Position numbers and translations under genes: made by a program | Notes under the pieces: generated by a model | Seen by the model: the letters and a program-made list of their open reading frames with translations, nothing else | Told to the model about the DNA's origin: nothing | Database searches by the model: none | NCBI GenBank assembly: GCA_022842305.1 | Contig: JALHPY010000002.1 | Location: 80,573 to 144,572, forward strand | Direction: 5' to 3' | DNA: 64,000 nt | Origin: Rubrivivax sp. | Lineage (GTDB): Bacteria > Pseudomonadota > Gammaproteobacteria > Burkholderiales > Burkholderiaceae_C | Shown: piece by piece, positions 55,811 to 64,000 of the stretch | How positions within the stretch are numbered: the stretch's first letter is position 1 | How the letters are laid out: each line of letters begins with the position of its first letter

Positions 55811-56269
55811 ATGAAGCTGCAGAAGAACACCTTGCTGGCGCTGTACAGCGTGCTCGACTTCGCAGGCGACGCCGAGCGCCACATCCCAGCGGCCGAGATC
55901 GCCGCCAAGTACGGTGTCTCGCCGCACCACCTGGCCAAGGTGCTGGCGCAGATGGCGCGCTCGGGCATCGTGGCCTCGGTGCGCGGCGCGGGTGGCGGTT
56001 ACCGCTTCACCGGCAATGCGCGCCGACTGACCCTGATGGACATCATCCAGATGTTCGAGGACATCGCCGCCCCCGCGCCGCTGCTGGACGAACACGGCGT
56101 GGCCACCCCGGTGGAAGGCGCGCTGCAGGTGGTGTTGACCGAGATCGACGGCCACGCCAAGGCCACGCTCAGCTCCATCACCCTGGCAACCATGCTTCGG
56201 CTGATCCAGCGCCAGCAAGGCGCCGCGCCAACGCCCGCCCCTCCCGCCCCGCCGGCCCTGCCGACCTGA
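55811..56269 (+). CDS. Rrf2-family regulator, paralog of 2446-2907, no cysteines
   Basis: [79 protein letters not shown]. Confidence 0.9.
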   Translation: MKLQKNTLLALYSVLDFAGDAERHIPAAEIAAKYGVSPHHLAKVLAQMARSGIVASVRGAGGGYRFTGNARRLTLMDIIQMFEDIAAPAPLLDEHGVATPVEGALQVVLTEIDGHAKATLSSITLATMLRLIQRQQGAAPTPAPPAPPALPT

Positions 56270-56280
56270 GGCGGCAGCGC

Positions 56281-57195
56281 TCACGCGCCCTGCCCTGCAC
56301 TGGCCAGCGCACTCGCCGCCACCCGCTGCTGCAGCCGCGCCCAGCCACTGTCCAGCTCGGACTGCAGCGCCTGGGTCTGTGCCGGCGTCAGGTGGCGGTA
56401 GCGCCGCTGCAGCGCCAGGTATTCGGCCACGGGACGCGAGGGCGATTCCTGGTTGATGGTGTAGCGCAGCCCGTCCTCGATCTCGAACAGCGGAAACGCG
56501 CCGCAGGCCACGGCCGCGCGCGCCGTGGTGAGCGCGCTGTCGTCGGCCACGCCCCAGCCGTCCAGGCAGGGGATCAGCAGCGTGATCAGGCGGAAGCCGC
56601 GCGTGGCCTTGGCTTTGGCCACCTTGCGCTTCAGATCGGCCAGGTGGCCGATGCTGGCCGTGGCCACGTAGGGCACGTTGTGCGCGGCCATGATCTCGCT
56701 CAGGTTCTTCTTGCGCGACACCTTGCCGGCCGGCGTGGAGCCGGTGCGCGCGAACAGCGGCGTCGACGACGACTTCTGCGCGCCGGTGTTCATGTAGCCC
56801 TCGTTGTCGAAGCAGAAGTACAGGATGTCCTCGTTGCGCTCGGCCGCGGACGACAGGCACTGGAAGCCGATGTCGTAGGTGCCGCCGTCGCCGGCCAGCA
56901 CGATGACCTGGGTGTCGCGCTCGCCGCGCGCGTCCAGCGCCCGGCGCAGGCCGGTGGCCGCGGCCGCGCTGGATTCCAGCGTGGGCTGGTAGACGGGGAT
57001 GCGCAGCGAGCTGTAGGGCTGCGGTCCGGCGATGATGGCCATGCAGGACGGCGGGATCACCGCCATCGTCTGCGGGCCCATCACGTCCAGGATATGGCGC
57101 AGCGTCAGCGGCTCCACGCATCCCGGGCAGGCGGCGTGCCCAGAGCACAGCAGCGGCTCTTCGCTGTGCGCGGCATTGATGGCGATGGTCGTCAT
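56281..57195 (-). CDS. padI: Phenylglyoxylate oxidoreductase-like beta (TPP) subunit
   Basis: CSGHAACPGCVEPLTLRHILDVMGPQTMAVIPPSCMAIIAG; VLAGDGGTYDIGFQCLSSAAERNED. Confidence 0.82.
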   Translation of the reverse strand: MTTIAINAAHSEEPLLCSGHAACPGCVEPLTLRHILDVMGPQTMAVIPPSCMAIIAGPQPYSSLRIPVYQPTLESSAAAATGLRRALDARGERDTQVIVLAGDGGTYDIGFQCLSSAAERNEDILYFCFDNEGYMNTGAQKSSSTPLFARTGSTPAGKVSRKKNLSEIMAAHNVPYVATASIGHLADLKRKVAKAKATRGFRLITLLIPCLDGWGVADDSALTTARAAVACGAFPLFEIEDGLRYTINQESPSRPVAEYLALQRRYRHLTPAQTQALQSELDSGWARLQQRVAASALASAGQGA

Positions 57196-57200
57196 GGCGC

Positions 57201-58373
57201 TTACCTCACCCATTGCGAAGTGGCCAGATCGGCCGCGTCGGCGCCGCTGGCCAGCGCCTGCTGCACGAAGGCCACGATGCGTTCGGGCGGCACGTTCAGC
57301 CCGCCCACCCCCGACAGCAGGCCGTGGATGCGCGGCGCCTCGGGCTGGCCGTAGAGCGCGGCACGCAGTTCCTGGTGCAGCACGCCGCCCATGCCGGGCG
57401 AATGGTTGCGGTCCAGCACCACCACCTGGGCCACGCCGGCCAGCGCGGCGCGCAGCGCGGCCGCCGGCAGCGGTCGGAACAGCCGCAGCTTGACCAGACC
57501 CACCGCCTGCCCCTGCTCGCGCAGCAGGTCCACGGCCTCGCGCGCCGTGCCGCACAGGCTGCCCATGCTCAGGATCACCGTGCGCGCGCCGTCGCAGCGG
57601 TAGCGCTCGATCACGCCGTGGCTGCGCCCGGTGCGCGCCGCCCAGTCGCGGTCGGCCTCGGCGGCCAGCGCCGGCACGCGCGCCATCGCCGTTTCTATCT
57701 CCTGCCGGTGACGGTAGAACATGTCCTGGCTGATGACGTTGCCCCAGCCCGAGGGCGCGGCCGTGTCCAGGCGCTGCGCCGGGGCAAAGGGCGGCAGGTA
57801 GTCGTCCACCAGCGCCTGCGCCGGCACGTGCACCGGTTCGAGCGCGTGCGACACGTAGAAGGCGTCCAGGTTCACCAGCACCGGCAGCAGCACCTGCTCG
57901 GCCACGCGGAAAGCCTGGATCACGGTGTCCAGCGCGTCCTGCGCCGACTCCACGTAGAACTGGATCCAGCCGGTGTCGCGCTGCGCCAGGCTGTCGGTCT
58001 GGTCGGGCCAGAAGGCCCAGGGCGAGGCCACGGTGCGGTTGACGTTGGCCATGACGATGGGCGCGCGCGCGCCGGCCGCGTAGTGCAGCAGCTCGTGCAT
58101 CAGCAGCAGGCCCTGCGAGGCCGTGGCGGTGAACACGCGCACCCCCGCCAGCGAGGCCGGAATGCAGGCCGACATCACCGAATGCTCGCTTTCGGGGGTG
58201 ATGATCTCGGCGTCGAACACGCCTTCGGCCTGGAAGTCGGTGAGCTTTTCCAGCACCGGCGTCTGCGGTGTGATGGGGTAGACCGGCACCACCTGCGGCC
58301 GCGCCAGGCGCGCGGCCCAGGCCACGGCGTGGTTGCCGGTGAGCAGCACGGGTGCGTCGGCAGCAGCATTCAT
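57201..58373 (-). CDS. padG: Phenylglyoxylate oxidoreductase-like alpha subunit
   Basis: LLTGNHAVAWAARLARPQVVPVYPITPQTPVLEKLTDF; TATASQGLLLMHELLHYAAG. Confidence 0.82.
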   Translation of the reverse strand: MNAAADAPVLLTGNHAVAWAARLARPQVVPVYPITPQTPVLEKLTDFQAEGVFDAEIITPESEHSVMSACIPASLAGVRVFTATASQGLLLMHELLHYAAGARAPIVMANVNRTVASPWAFWPDQTDSLAQRDTGWIQFYVESAQDALDTVIQAFRVAEQVLLPVLVNLDAFYVSHALEPVHVPAQALVDDYLPPFAPAQRLDTAAPSGWGNVISQDMFYRHRQEIETAMARVPALAAEADRDWAARTGRSHGVIERYRCDGARTVILSMGSLCGTAREAVDLLREQGQAVGLVKLRLFRPLPAAALRAALAGVAQVVVLDRNHSPGMGGVLHQELRAALYGQPEAPRIHGLLSGVGGLNVPPERIVAFVQQALASGADAADLATSQWVR

Positions 58374-60034
58374 CGCAGTTCCTCCAGCATCGTCATCGAT
58401 CCCGTGGGGCATTCGCGCACGCACAGGCCGCAGCCCTTGCAGTAGTCGCCCAGCACCACGTAGCCCTCGCCCTGACGCAGCACCGCCAGGTCGGGGCAGT
58501 AGCTGACGCAGTTGTCGCAGTGGGTGCAGGTGCCGCAGGAGTAGCAGCGCGCGGCCTCGCCCAGGGCCTGCACCATGCTCAGGCCTTGCTGCACCTCGCT
58601 GCCCTGGGCCAGGCGCTGCTCAACGCCCAGTTGCGGCGCGGCGGCGCGCGCGGCCGGCGGGTGGTAGTGGCGGTTGATGTCGGCCAGGGGGACGGTGGTT
58701 TGCAGCGCCTCGGCAGCCGCCTCGACGCCCTGCCCGTCAGCCGTGCGCAGGCTGCGCACGATGGACAGCGCGGCGCGCTCGCCCATGGCGATGGCCTCGG
58801 AGACGAAGCGCGCACCGCTGGCCAGGTCACCCGCGGCCCAGACGCGGGTCACGCTGGTGGCGCCTTCGGCGTCCATGGCCAGCAGCGGGCCCGCGCTAGC
58901 AAAGTCCGGCGTCAGCGGTGACAGGTCCGGGTCCTGGCCGATGGAGACGATGATGGCGTCGGCCTCGAGCTGGAAGCCGCTGTCGGCCAGCGCCTCCACG
59001 GTGAAGGCGCCGCGGGCTTCGCCGCGCTGCAGCCGCACGCGCTGGCAGTCCAGGCGCAGGCCACCGGGGCCGGGCTTTGCGGCCAGCAGTTGGGCGCCGT
59101 CGGCCAGGACGATGCCTTCTTCCAGCGCCTCGATGACTTCCTCGCGCTGTGCCGGCATCTCGGCCTCGGCCTCCAGCGACAGGATGGTCACGGCATGGCC
59201 GGCGCGGCGCGCGCTGCGTGCGGCGTCCAGCGCGGCGCTGCCGCCGCCCACCACCAGCACGCGCGGGCCCAGCGCCGGTGGCTCGCCGCGGTTGCCGAGA
59301 TTGGTGCTGGCCAGGTAGTCGGCGCCGTCCACCACCCAAGGCTGGCCGTAGTCCAGCTGCGGCAGGCGCTTGCTGCGGCGCGCGCCAAAGGCCAGCAGCA
59401 CGGCGTCGTACTCGTCGCGCAAGGCCTGCAGCGCCGGCCGGTCCAGCGTCTGACCACAGCGCAACTCCACGCCCAGCGCCAGCAGGCGCGCGATCTCGGC
59501 GTCCAGCACGGCGCGCGCCAGGCGGTAGCCGGGGATGCCGTCGCGCATCAGGCCGCCGGGTTCGGGCTGGGCCTCGAACACGGTCACGCCGTAGCCGCGC
59601 CGGCGCAGCTGGTAGGCGGCAGACAGCCCCGCCGGCCCGGCGCCGACGATGGCCACGCGCTGCGCCTGGCCTTCGGCCGGCGCGGGGTAGGCCCAGCCGC
59701 CGTCCAGCGCCAGGTCGCCGACGAAGCGCTCGAGCTTGCAGATGGACAACGCGCCGTCAACGTCCACGCGGTTGCAGGCGGCTTCGCAGGGGTGGTGGCA
59801 GATGCGGCCGATCACCGCCGGAAAGGGGTTGTGGCGCGACAGCGTCTGCCAGGCGGCGGCAAAGTCGCCGGCGCGCGCCTGGCCTATCCATTCGGCGATG
59901 TCGCCGTGCAGCGGACAGGCGGCGTGGCAGGGCGAAGGCGCATAGCGGTGCTGCGGCAGCGCGGCGCGCCAGGTGCCGGTCTTGATGACGGCGGTGGTGC
60001 CGGTGGTCCAGGTGGGGCGCACGGCCGTCTTCAT
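58370..60034 (-). CDS. padH: FAD/NAD(P)-dependent subunit with N-terminal DPYD/GltD-type and C-terminal 2[4Fe-4S] domains (PadH-like)
   Basis: CHAACPLHGDIAEWIGQARAGDF...VAIVGAGPAGLSAAYQLRRRGYGVTVFE...CYSCGTCTHCDNCVSYCPDLAV...CKGCGLCVRECPTGSM. Confidence 0.82.
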   Translation of the reverse strand: MKTAVRPTWTTGTTAVIKTGTWRAALPQHRYAPSPCHAACPLHGDIAEWIGQARAGDFAAAWQTLSRHNPFPAVIGRICHHPCEAACNRVDVDGALSICKLERFVGDLALDGGWAYPAPAEGQAQRVAIVGAGPAGLSAAYQLRRRGYGVTVFEAQPEPGGLMRDGIPGYRLARAVLDAEIARLLALGVELRCGQTLDRPALQALRDEYDAVLLAFGARRSKRLPQLDYGQPWVVDGADYLASTNLGNRGEPPALGPRVLVVGGGSAALDAARSARRAGHAVTILSLEAEAEMPAQREEVIEALEEGIVLADGAQLLAAKPGPGGLRLDCQRVRLQRGEARGAFTVEALADSGFQLEADAIIVSIGQDPDLSPLTPDFASAGPLLAMDAEGATSVTRVWAAGDLASGARFVSEAIAMGERAALSIVRSLRTADGQGVEAAAEALQTTVPLADINRHYHPPAARAAAPQLGVEQRLAQGSEVQQGLSMVQALGEAARCYSCGTCTHCDNCVSYCPDLAVLRQGEGYVVLGDYCKGCGLCVRECPTGSMTMLEELR

Positions 60035-60609
60035 GAAGCCACCCCTGCCAACAGCGCGGCCACGCAGGCATGGCCTTCGGTACACGCGGCGATGTTCTCG
60101 TCGTGCAGCTTGGGCGCCTGCTCGACCAGTGTTCGCGCCAAGACTTCCAGCGAAGGCGCCTGCAGCGCGCAGGCCAGGCCCCCCAGCAGCGCCGAGTTGA
60201 CGATGCGCCCCAGCCCGTGGCGGCGCGCGATGCCCAGGCCGTCGACGGGGATCACGCGGTAGCCGGGTAGCACCTGCGCGAAGTGCGCCGGGTCGTGCGC
60301 CGAGTTGACGACGATCAGCGTGCCGGCGTGCGCGCTGGCCAGCAGCCGGCCTTCCAGCAGGCTGGCGTCGAAGCACAGGATGGCGTCGGCACGCTCGATG
60401 TCGCAGCGCAGGCGCACGGGCTTGTCGTCCACGCGCAGGTAGCTGCTGACCGGCGTGCCGCGGCGCGCGCCGCCGTAGCTGGCAAAGCACTGCACCTGCC
60501 GGCCCTGGACGAAGAAGGCCATGGCCAGCAGGTTGCCGGCGGTCTGCGCGCCCTGGCCACCCCGGCCCTGGATGATGATCTGCTGCAAGGTTTGTCTCCT
60601 CGAGGCCAT
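60031..60609 (-). CDS. padE: Phenylglyoxylate oxidoreductase-like gamma subunit
   Basis: QTLQQIIIQGRGGQGAQTAGNLLAMAFFVQGRQVQCFASYGGARRGTPVSSYLRVDD. Confidence 0.82.
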   Translation of the reverse strand: MASRRQTLQQIIIQGRGGQGAQTAGNLLAMAFFVQGRQVQCFASYGGARRGTPVSSYLRVDDKPVRLRCDIERADAILCFDASLLEGRLLASAHAGTLIVVNSAHDPAHFAQVLPGYRVIPVDGLGIARRHGLGRIVNSALLGGLACALQAPSLEVLARTLVEQAPKLHDENIAACTEGHACVAALLAGVAS

Positions 60610-60671
60610 GGCCGGCCCGGGTGCGGCACGCTCCGGGCATGCTCTGGGTGCGCAATCTAGCGGCCGTCCTT

Positions 60672-60699
60672 GCATTCGTCCAATTGATGAGCAGAATGC
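60672..60699. promoter_or_regulatory. Inverted repeat GCATTC-N16-GAATGC, candidate LysR operator
   Basis: Perfect 6-bp arms in the padE/LysR divergent intergenic region. Confidence 0.5.
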
Positions 60700-60722
60700 G
60701 GCCCATTGACCAAGCGCATGCG

Positions 60723-61643
60723 ATGAACTTCCGCCAGCTCGACCTGAACCTGCTGCGCGTGCTGTGCGCCGTGCACCGCACCGGCTCGGTGACCGAGGCC
60801 GGCCGGCAACTGGCGCTGTCGCAACCCGCGGCCAGCAACGCGCTGGCGCGGCTGCGGCGCAGCTTCGACGACGCGCTGTTCGTGCGCTCGCCCAGCGGGC
60901 TGCACCCCACGCGGCTGGCCGAGCGCATCGTGCCCGTGGTGGCCAGCCACCTGCGCGAGCTGGAAGCGGCGCTGTCGGCCGACGAGCGCTTCGACCCGGC
61001 CAGCGCGCGCGTGCACTGGCGGCTGTCGCTGTCGGACCTGGGCGAGATGATGTTCCTGCCGCCGCTGGCGCGCGCGCTGCTGGACGCGTCACCGGCCAGC
61101 CAGCTGAGCAACGTGCCGGTGGCCGCCGCGCAGGTGAGCGCCGCGCTCGAGGCGCGCGACATCGACCTGGCCATCGGCATCCTGCTGCCCGAACACAGCG
61201 GCATCGCCAGCGAATCGCTGTTCCACGAGCACTTCGTGGCCATCACCGCGCCGCAGTGGCGCCCGGCCGTGGGCCGCGCCGGCAAGGCGCTGAGCGCCGA
61301 GCAACTGGCCGGCGCGCGTCTGGCGCTGGCCGCGCCCACCGCCACCTTCCACGGCAGCATCGACCAGATGCTGGCCCGCCTGCGCCTGAGCGACCGCGCC
61401 GTGGTGCGTGTGCGCCACTACGGCGCCCTGCCCGAGCTGGTGACCTGCACCGAGCTGATGGCCATCGTGCCGCAGATGTACGCCGACGCGCTGCTGCCGC
61501 GCTACGACCTGCGCGTGTGGGCCCTGCCCGGCCCCGACACGCGCTACAACGTGCGCATGATGTGGCACCAGAGTGCCACCCACGAAGGCGCCCACACCTG
61601 GCTGCGCGACCATGTGCGCCGCATCTTTGCCCGCCCCGCCTGA
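60723..61643 (+). CDS. LysR-family transcriptional regulator
   Basis: MNFRQLDLNLLRVLCAVHRTGSVTEAGRQLALSQPAASNALARLRRSFDDALFVR. Confidence 0.92.
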   Translation: MNFRQLDLNLLRVLCAVHRTGSVTEAGRQLALSQPAASNALARLRRSFDDALFVRSPSGLHPTRLAERIVPVVASHLRELEAALSADERFDPASARVHWRLSLSDLGEMMFLPPLARALLDASPASQLSNVPVAAAQVSAALEARDIDLAIGILLPEHSGIASESLFHEHFVAITAPQWRPAVGRAGKALSAEQLAGARLALAAPTATFHGSIDQMLARLRLSDRAVVRVRHYGALPELVTCTELMAIVPQMYADALLPRYDLRVWALPGPDTRYNVRMMWHQSATHEGAHTWLRDHVRRIFARPA

Positions 61644-61658
61644 GCACCATCCCACCCC

Positions 61659-62369
61659 ATGTGCACGCGCTACATCTCCCCCGAAGCCGGCGACATCGAA
61701 CGGCAGTGGCAGGTGGGTGGCCGCAGCCCGCTGCGCTGGGTACGCGAGGTCTTCCCCGGCTACCAGGGCGTGTTCATCCGCGCGGCGCGTGACAGTGCCG
61801 AGTTCCAGCGCGAGCTGGTGGCCGGCCAATGGGCGCTGATCCCCTGGTTTGCCAAGGCACGCAAGCTGCCCTACCCCACCTGCAACGCGCGCAGCGAAGA
61901 GCTGGCGGCCAAGGCCAGCTACAAGCAGCCCTGGGCGCGCGGACAGCGCTGCATCATCCCGGCCCAGGCCTTCTTCGAACCCTGCTGGGAGACCGGCCGC
62001 CACGTGCCCTGGCGCTTCACCCGCGCCGACGCCACGCCCTGGGGCCTGGCGGGGCTGTGGAACACCTGGGCCGACCCGCAGACCGGCGAGCTGGTCGAGA
62101 GCTACACCATGCTCACGCTCAACGCCGACGCACACCCGCTGATGCGCCGCATGCACCGGCCCGACCCCAAGCGCCCGCCCGAACTGCAGGACAAGCGCAG
62201 CGTCGTGCCCATCGCGCCCGAAGACGTGGACACCTGGCTGGCCGGCCCGCCGTCGCAGGCCGCGGCGCTGGTGCGGCTGGCGCCAGTGGAGCTGTTCGTG
62301 GCGGAACCGATGCCGGGCACCAACGGCAAGCTCACGCCGCCCGCGGCGCCACCACAAAGCGGCAAATGA
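61659..62369 (+). CDS. SOS response-associated peptidase (HMCES/YedK family)
   Basis: MCTRYISPEAGDIE...NARSEELAAKASYKQPWARGQRCIIPAQAFFEP. Confidence 0.92.
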   Translation: MCTRYISPEAGDIERQWQVGGRSPLRWVREVFPGYQGVFIRAARDSAEFQRELVAGQWALIPWFAKARKLPYPTCNARSEELAAKASYKQPWARGQRCIIPAQAFFEPCWETGRHVPWRFTRADATPWGLAGLWNTWADPQTGELVESYTMLTLNADAHPLMRRMHRPDPKRPPELQDKRSVVPIAPEDVDTWLAGPPSQAAALVRLAPVELFVAEPMPGTNGKLTPPAAPPQSGK

Positions 62370-63450
62370 AGCCGCGGTCGATGTGGTCCTTCCAGCGCCA
62401 GACCCAGCGCCCCTGCGCCCCCAGCCCGCCGCGCGACGCGATCGCGCGGCCGTCACCCGTGGCCAGCAGCACCAGGAAGTGGCTCTGCGGCCGGTGCGCC
62501 AGCGCCTGCCCCTGGCCCAGCGCGGCGCGCAGGTTGTGCAGCAGCACCGGCCCCATGCGGACCGCGTGCACGCCGGCCTTGGGCAGCGACGGCGTCCATT
62601 CGGCGCAGTCGCCCACGGCGTAGACCTGCGGGTGCGAGACCGAGCGCAGCTGCGCGTCGATGCAGACGAAGCCGCGCGCGCTGACGGCCAGCGGGCCGCG
62701 GCGCGCCGGGTCCAGTTGCCAGTCGTGGGCCTGGGCGCCGGTGGCCCACAGCAGCAGGTCGCTGTCGCGCGCGAGGGCGGCGCCGTCTTCGACGCCCAGG
62801 TGCAGCGCCACGCCAGCCTGCATCAAGGCCCGGGCCGCGGCGTGCTGCGCGAAGGGCGCCAGGCCGGGCAGCAGTTGCGCATCGCGGCTGTACAGCCGGC
62901 CCTGCACCGGGCAATCGGGCCGCAGCGTGCGCAGCCGCGCCAGCACGGCCAGCAGCGATTCGAAGCCTGCGGCGCCGCCGCCCACGGCGCTGACGGTGAA
63001 CGGCCGCCCAGCCGGAGCCGTGGCCCAGCGCTGCAGCAGCGCCTCATAACCCTGGCGCAGGGCGGACAGCGGGCGCAGCGCCAGCAGCGCCGGCCCGGAC
63101 TTGGCCACCTCGGCCGGCGGGCGCAGCGTCGAGCCCAGGTTCAGCGACAGCAGGTCGTAGTCCAGCCATTCGCCCGTGACCAGCCGCACGCGGCGGGCGG
63201 GGGCGTCCAGCGCGTCCATCTCACCCGGCAGCCAGCGTGCACCCGCGGCCGCGCACAGCGCGGCAAAGTCGACGGCGATGTCCTCAAAGCGGTAGCGGCC
63301 CGCCAACCAGCCCGGCACCATGCCGCTGTAGGGCGCCAGGGCCTGGGGCGAGACCAGCACCAGTTCCACCCCCGGCAGCGGCGCGCGCATCCAGTCCAGC
63401 AGCACCTGCGCGTGGGCGTGGCCGGCGCCGGCCAGCAGCAGGCGCCTCAC
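62332..63450 (-). CDS. FAD-dependent pyridine nucleotide-disulfide oxidoreductase
   Basis: MRRLLLAGAGHAHAQVLLDWMRAPLPGVELVLVSPQALAPYSGMVPGWLAGRY. Confidence 0.82.
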   Translation of the reverse strand: MRRLLLAGAGHAHAQVLLDWMRAPLPGVELVLVSPQALAPYSGMVPGWLAGRYRFEDIAVDFAALCAAAGARWLPGEMDALDAPARRVRLVTGEWLDYDLLSLNLGSTLRPPAEVAKSGPALLALRPLSALRQGYEALLQRWATAPAGRPFTVSAVGGGAAGFESLLAVLARLRTLRPDCPVQGRLYSRDAQLLPGLAPFAQHAAARALMQAGVALHLGVEDGAALARDSDLLLWATGAQAHDWQLDPARRGPLAVSARGFVCIDAQLRSVSHPQVYAVGDCAEWTPSLPKAGVHAVRMGPVLLHNLRAALGQGQALAHRPQSHFLVLLATGDGRAIASRGGLGAQGRWVWRWKDHIDRGFICRFVVAPRAA

Positions 63451-64000
63451 GCCGGCTCCGGCCAGCCGGGCAGGCGCAGGCCGGCCAGATCTTCCGGCTC
63501 GTCGATGTCGGCCACGGCCGGCATTTCCACCCAGCGCAGGCCGGCGGCGCGGGCGCGCTCACGCGTGTCGGCCATGACCTGCGGCGTGCTCCAGCGCATG
63601 CCCTCGAACAGCGTGGGCGCGGGCCGGCTCAGGCCCACCAGCGCGTAGCCGCCGTCCAGCGCCGGCACGAACACGGCGTCGTGGCCGCGCAGCGCTTCCT
63701 CCGCGGCGCGCAGCATCGGCGCGTCCAGGTCGGGCGCGTCGGTGCCCATCAGCAAGGCGCGGGTTTGGGTCTGCAAGGCCCGCAGCAGTGCGCGCTGCAT
63801 GCGCGCGCCCAGGTCGCCCTCGCCCTGCACACTGAGCGTGAGACCGTGGCGCTGCGCCAGGCGCTGAAAGGCGGCGTGGCTGGCATCGGGCGTGGTGCAC
63901 AGCTCCACGCGCGCCAGGCCGGCGGCGGCGGCCGCGGCCACGGCATGCTCCAGCAGGCGCTCGGCCAGCGCGGCAGCGCCGGCCGCGCCCAGCGCCGGGA
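63447..64000 (-). CDS. TIGR04282/DUF2064 glycosyltransferase-like protein (5' end beyond window)
   Basis: AAAAAGLARVELCTTPDASHAAFQRLAQRHGLTLSVQGEGDLGARMQRALLRAL...LLMGTDAPDLDAPML; frame remains open to 64000. Confidence 0.8.
   Translation of the reverse strand, partial: PALGAAGAAALAERLLEHAVAAAAAAGLARVELCTTPDASHAAFQRLAQRHGLTLSVQGEGDLGARMQRALLRALQTQTRALLMGTDAPDLDAPMLRAAEEALRGHDAVFVPALDGGYALVGLSRPAPTLFEGMRWSTPQVMADTRERARAAGLRWVEMPAVADIDEPEDLAGLRLPGWPEPA

Noticed and set aside
62332-62369. 38-bp 3' overlap of convergent genes
   Set aside because: Tail-to-tail overlap is common in compact GC-rich genomes; not treated as a special feature.
1-64000. CRISPR arrays, tRNA/rRNA genes, transposases or integrases
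   Set aside because: No regularly spaced direct repeats, no recognisable tRNA/rRNA segment and no transposase/integrase translation seen by eye; a tool-based scan would be more sensitive.

Overview
This window is an almost gap-free, GC-rich catabolic supercluster of about 60 kb for anaerobic degradation of aromatic acids, probably from a betaproteobacterium (taxon inferred from gene types only). I identified the following from the translations. (1) Complete Thauera-type benzoyl-CoA pathway: had-oah-dch-bcrCBAD-fdx, a 2-oxoacid:ferredoxin oxidoreductase (korAB-like) and gcdH. (2) Phenylacetate branch: paaK-type ligase, padB-fdhD-padC-padD, and a padEFGHI-like phenylglyoxylate oxidoreductase. 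(3) 4-hydroxybenzoyl-CoA reductase hcrCAB. (4) Benzoate-CoA ligase. (5) Two Liv-type ABC importers and one TRAP transporter. (6) A second ring/beta-oxidation module: acyl-CoA dehydrogenase, two enoyl-CoA hydratases, a BadH-like SDR and, elsewhere, a BadI-like hydrolase. (7) bioFDA, and an oxygen/NO-related set of hemerythrin, DUF2249 and three ferritin-like domains. The most interesting signals are: a single ORF that fuses a double zinc ribbon, a rubrerythrin-like diiron domain and an acyl-CoA ligase; a shared palindromic operator (TATTGYGGTACCAYAATA) at three divergent catabolic promoters, next to two cysteine-free Rrf2 paralogs and a BadL/BadM-like GNAT-Rrf2 pair; a tandem GNAT directly upstream of the benzoate-CoA ligase gene; a ~127-bp imperfect palindrome in a transporter operon; and two gene remnants (hicA, DUF885) that suggest mosaic assembly. 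All assignments are from reading sequence; no database search was run.
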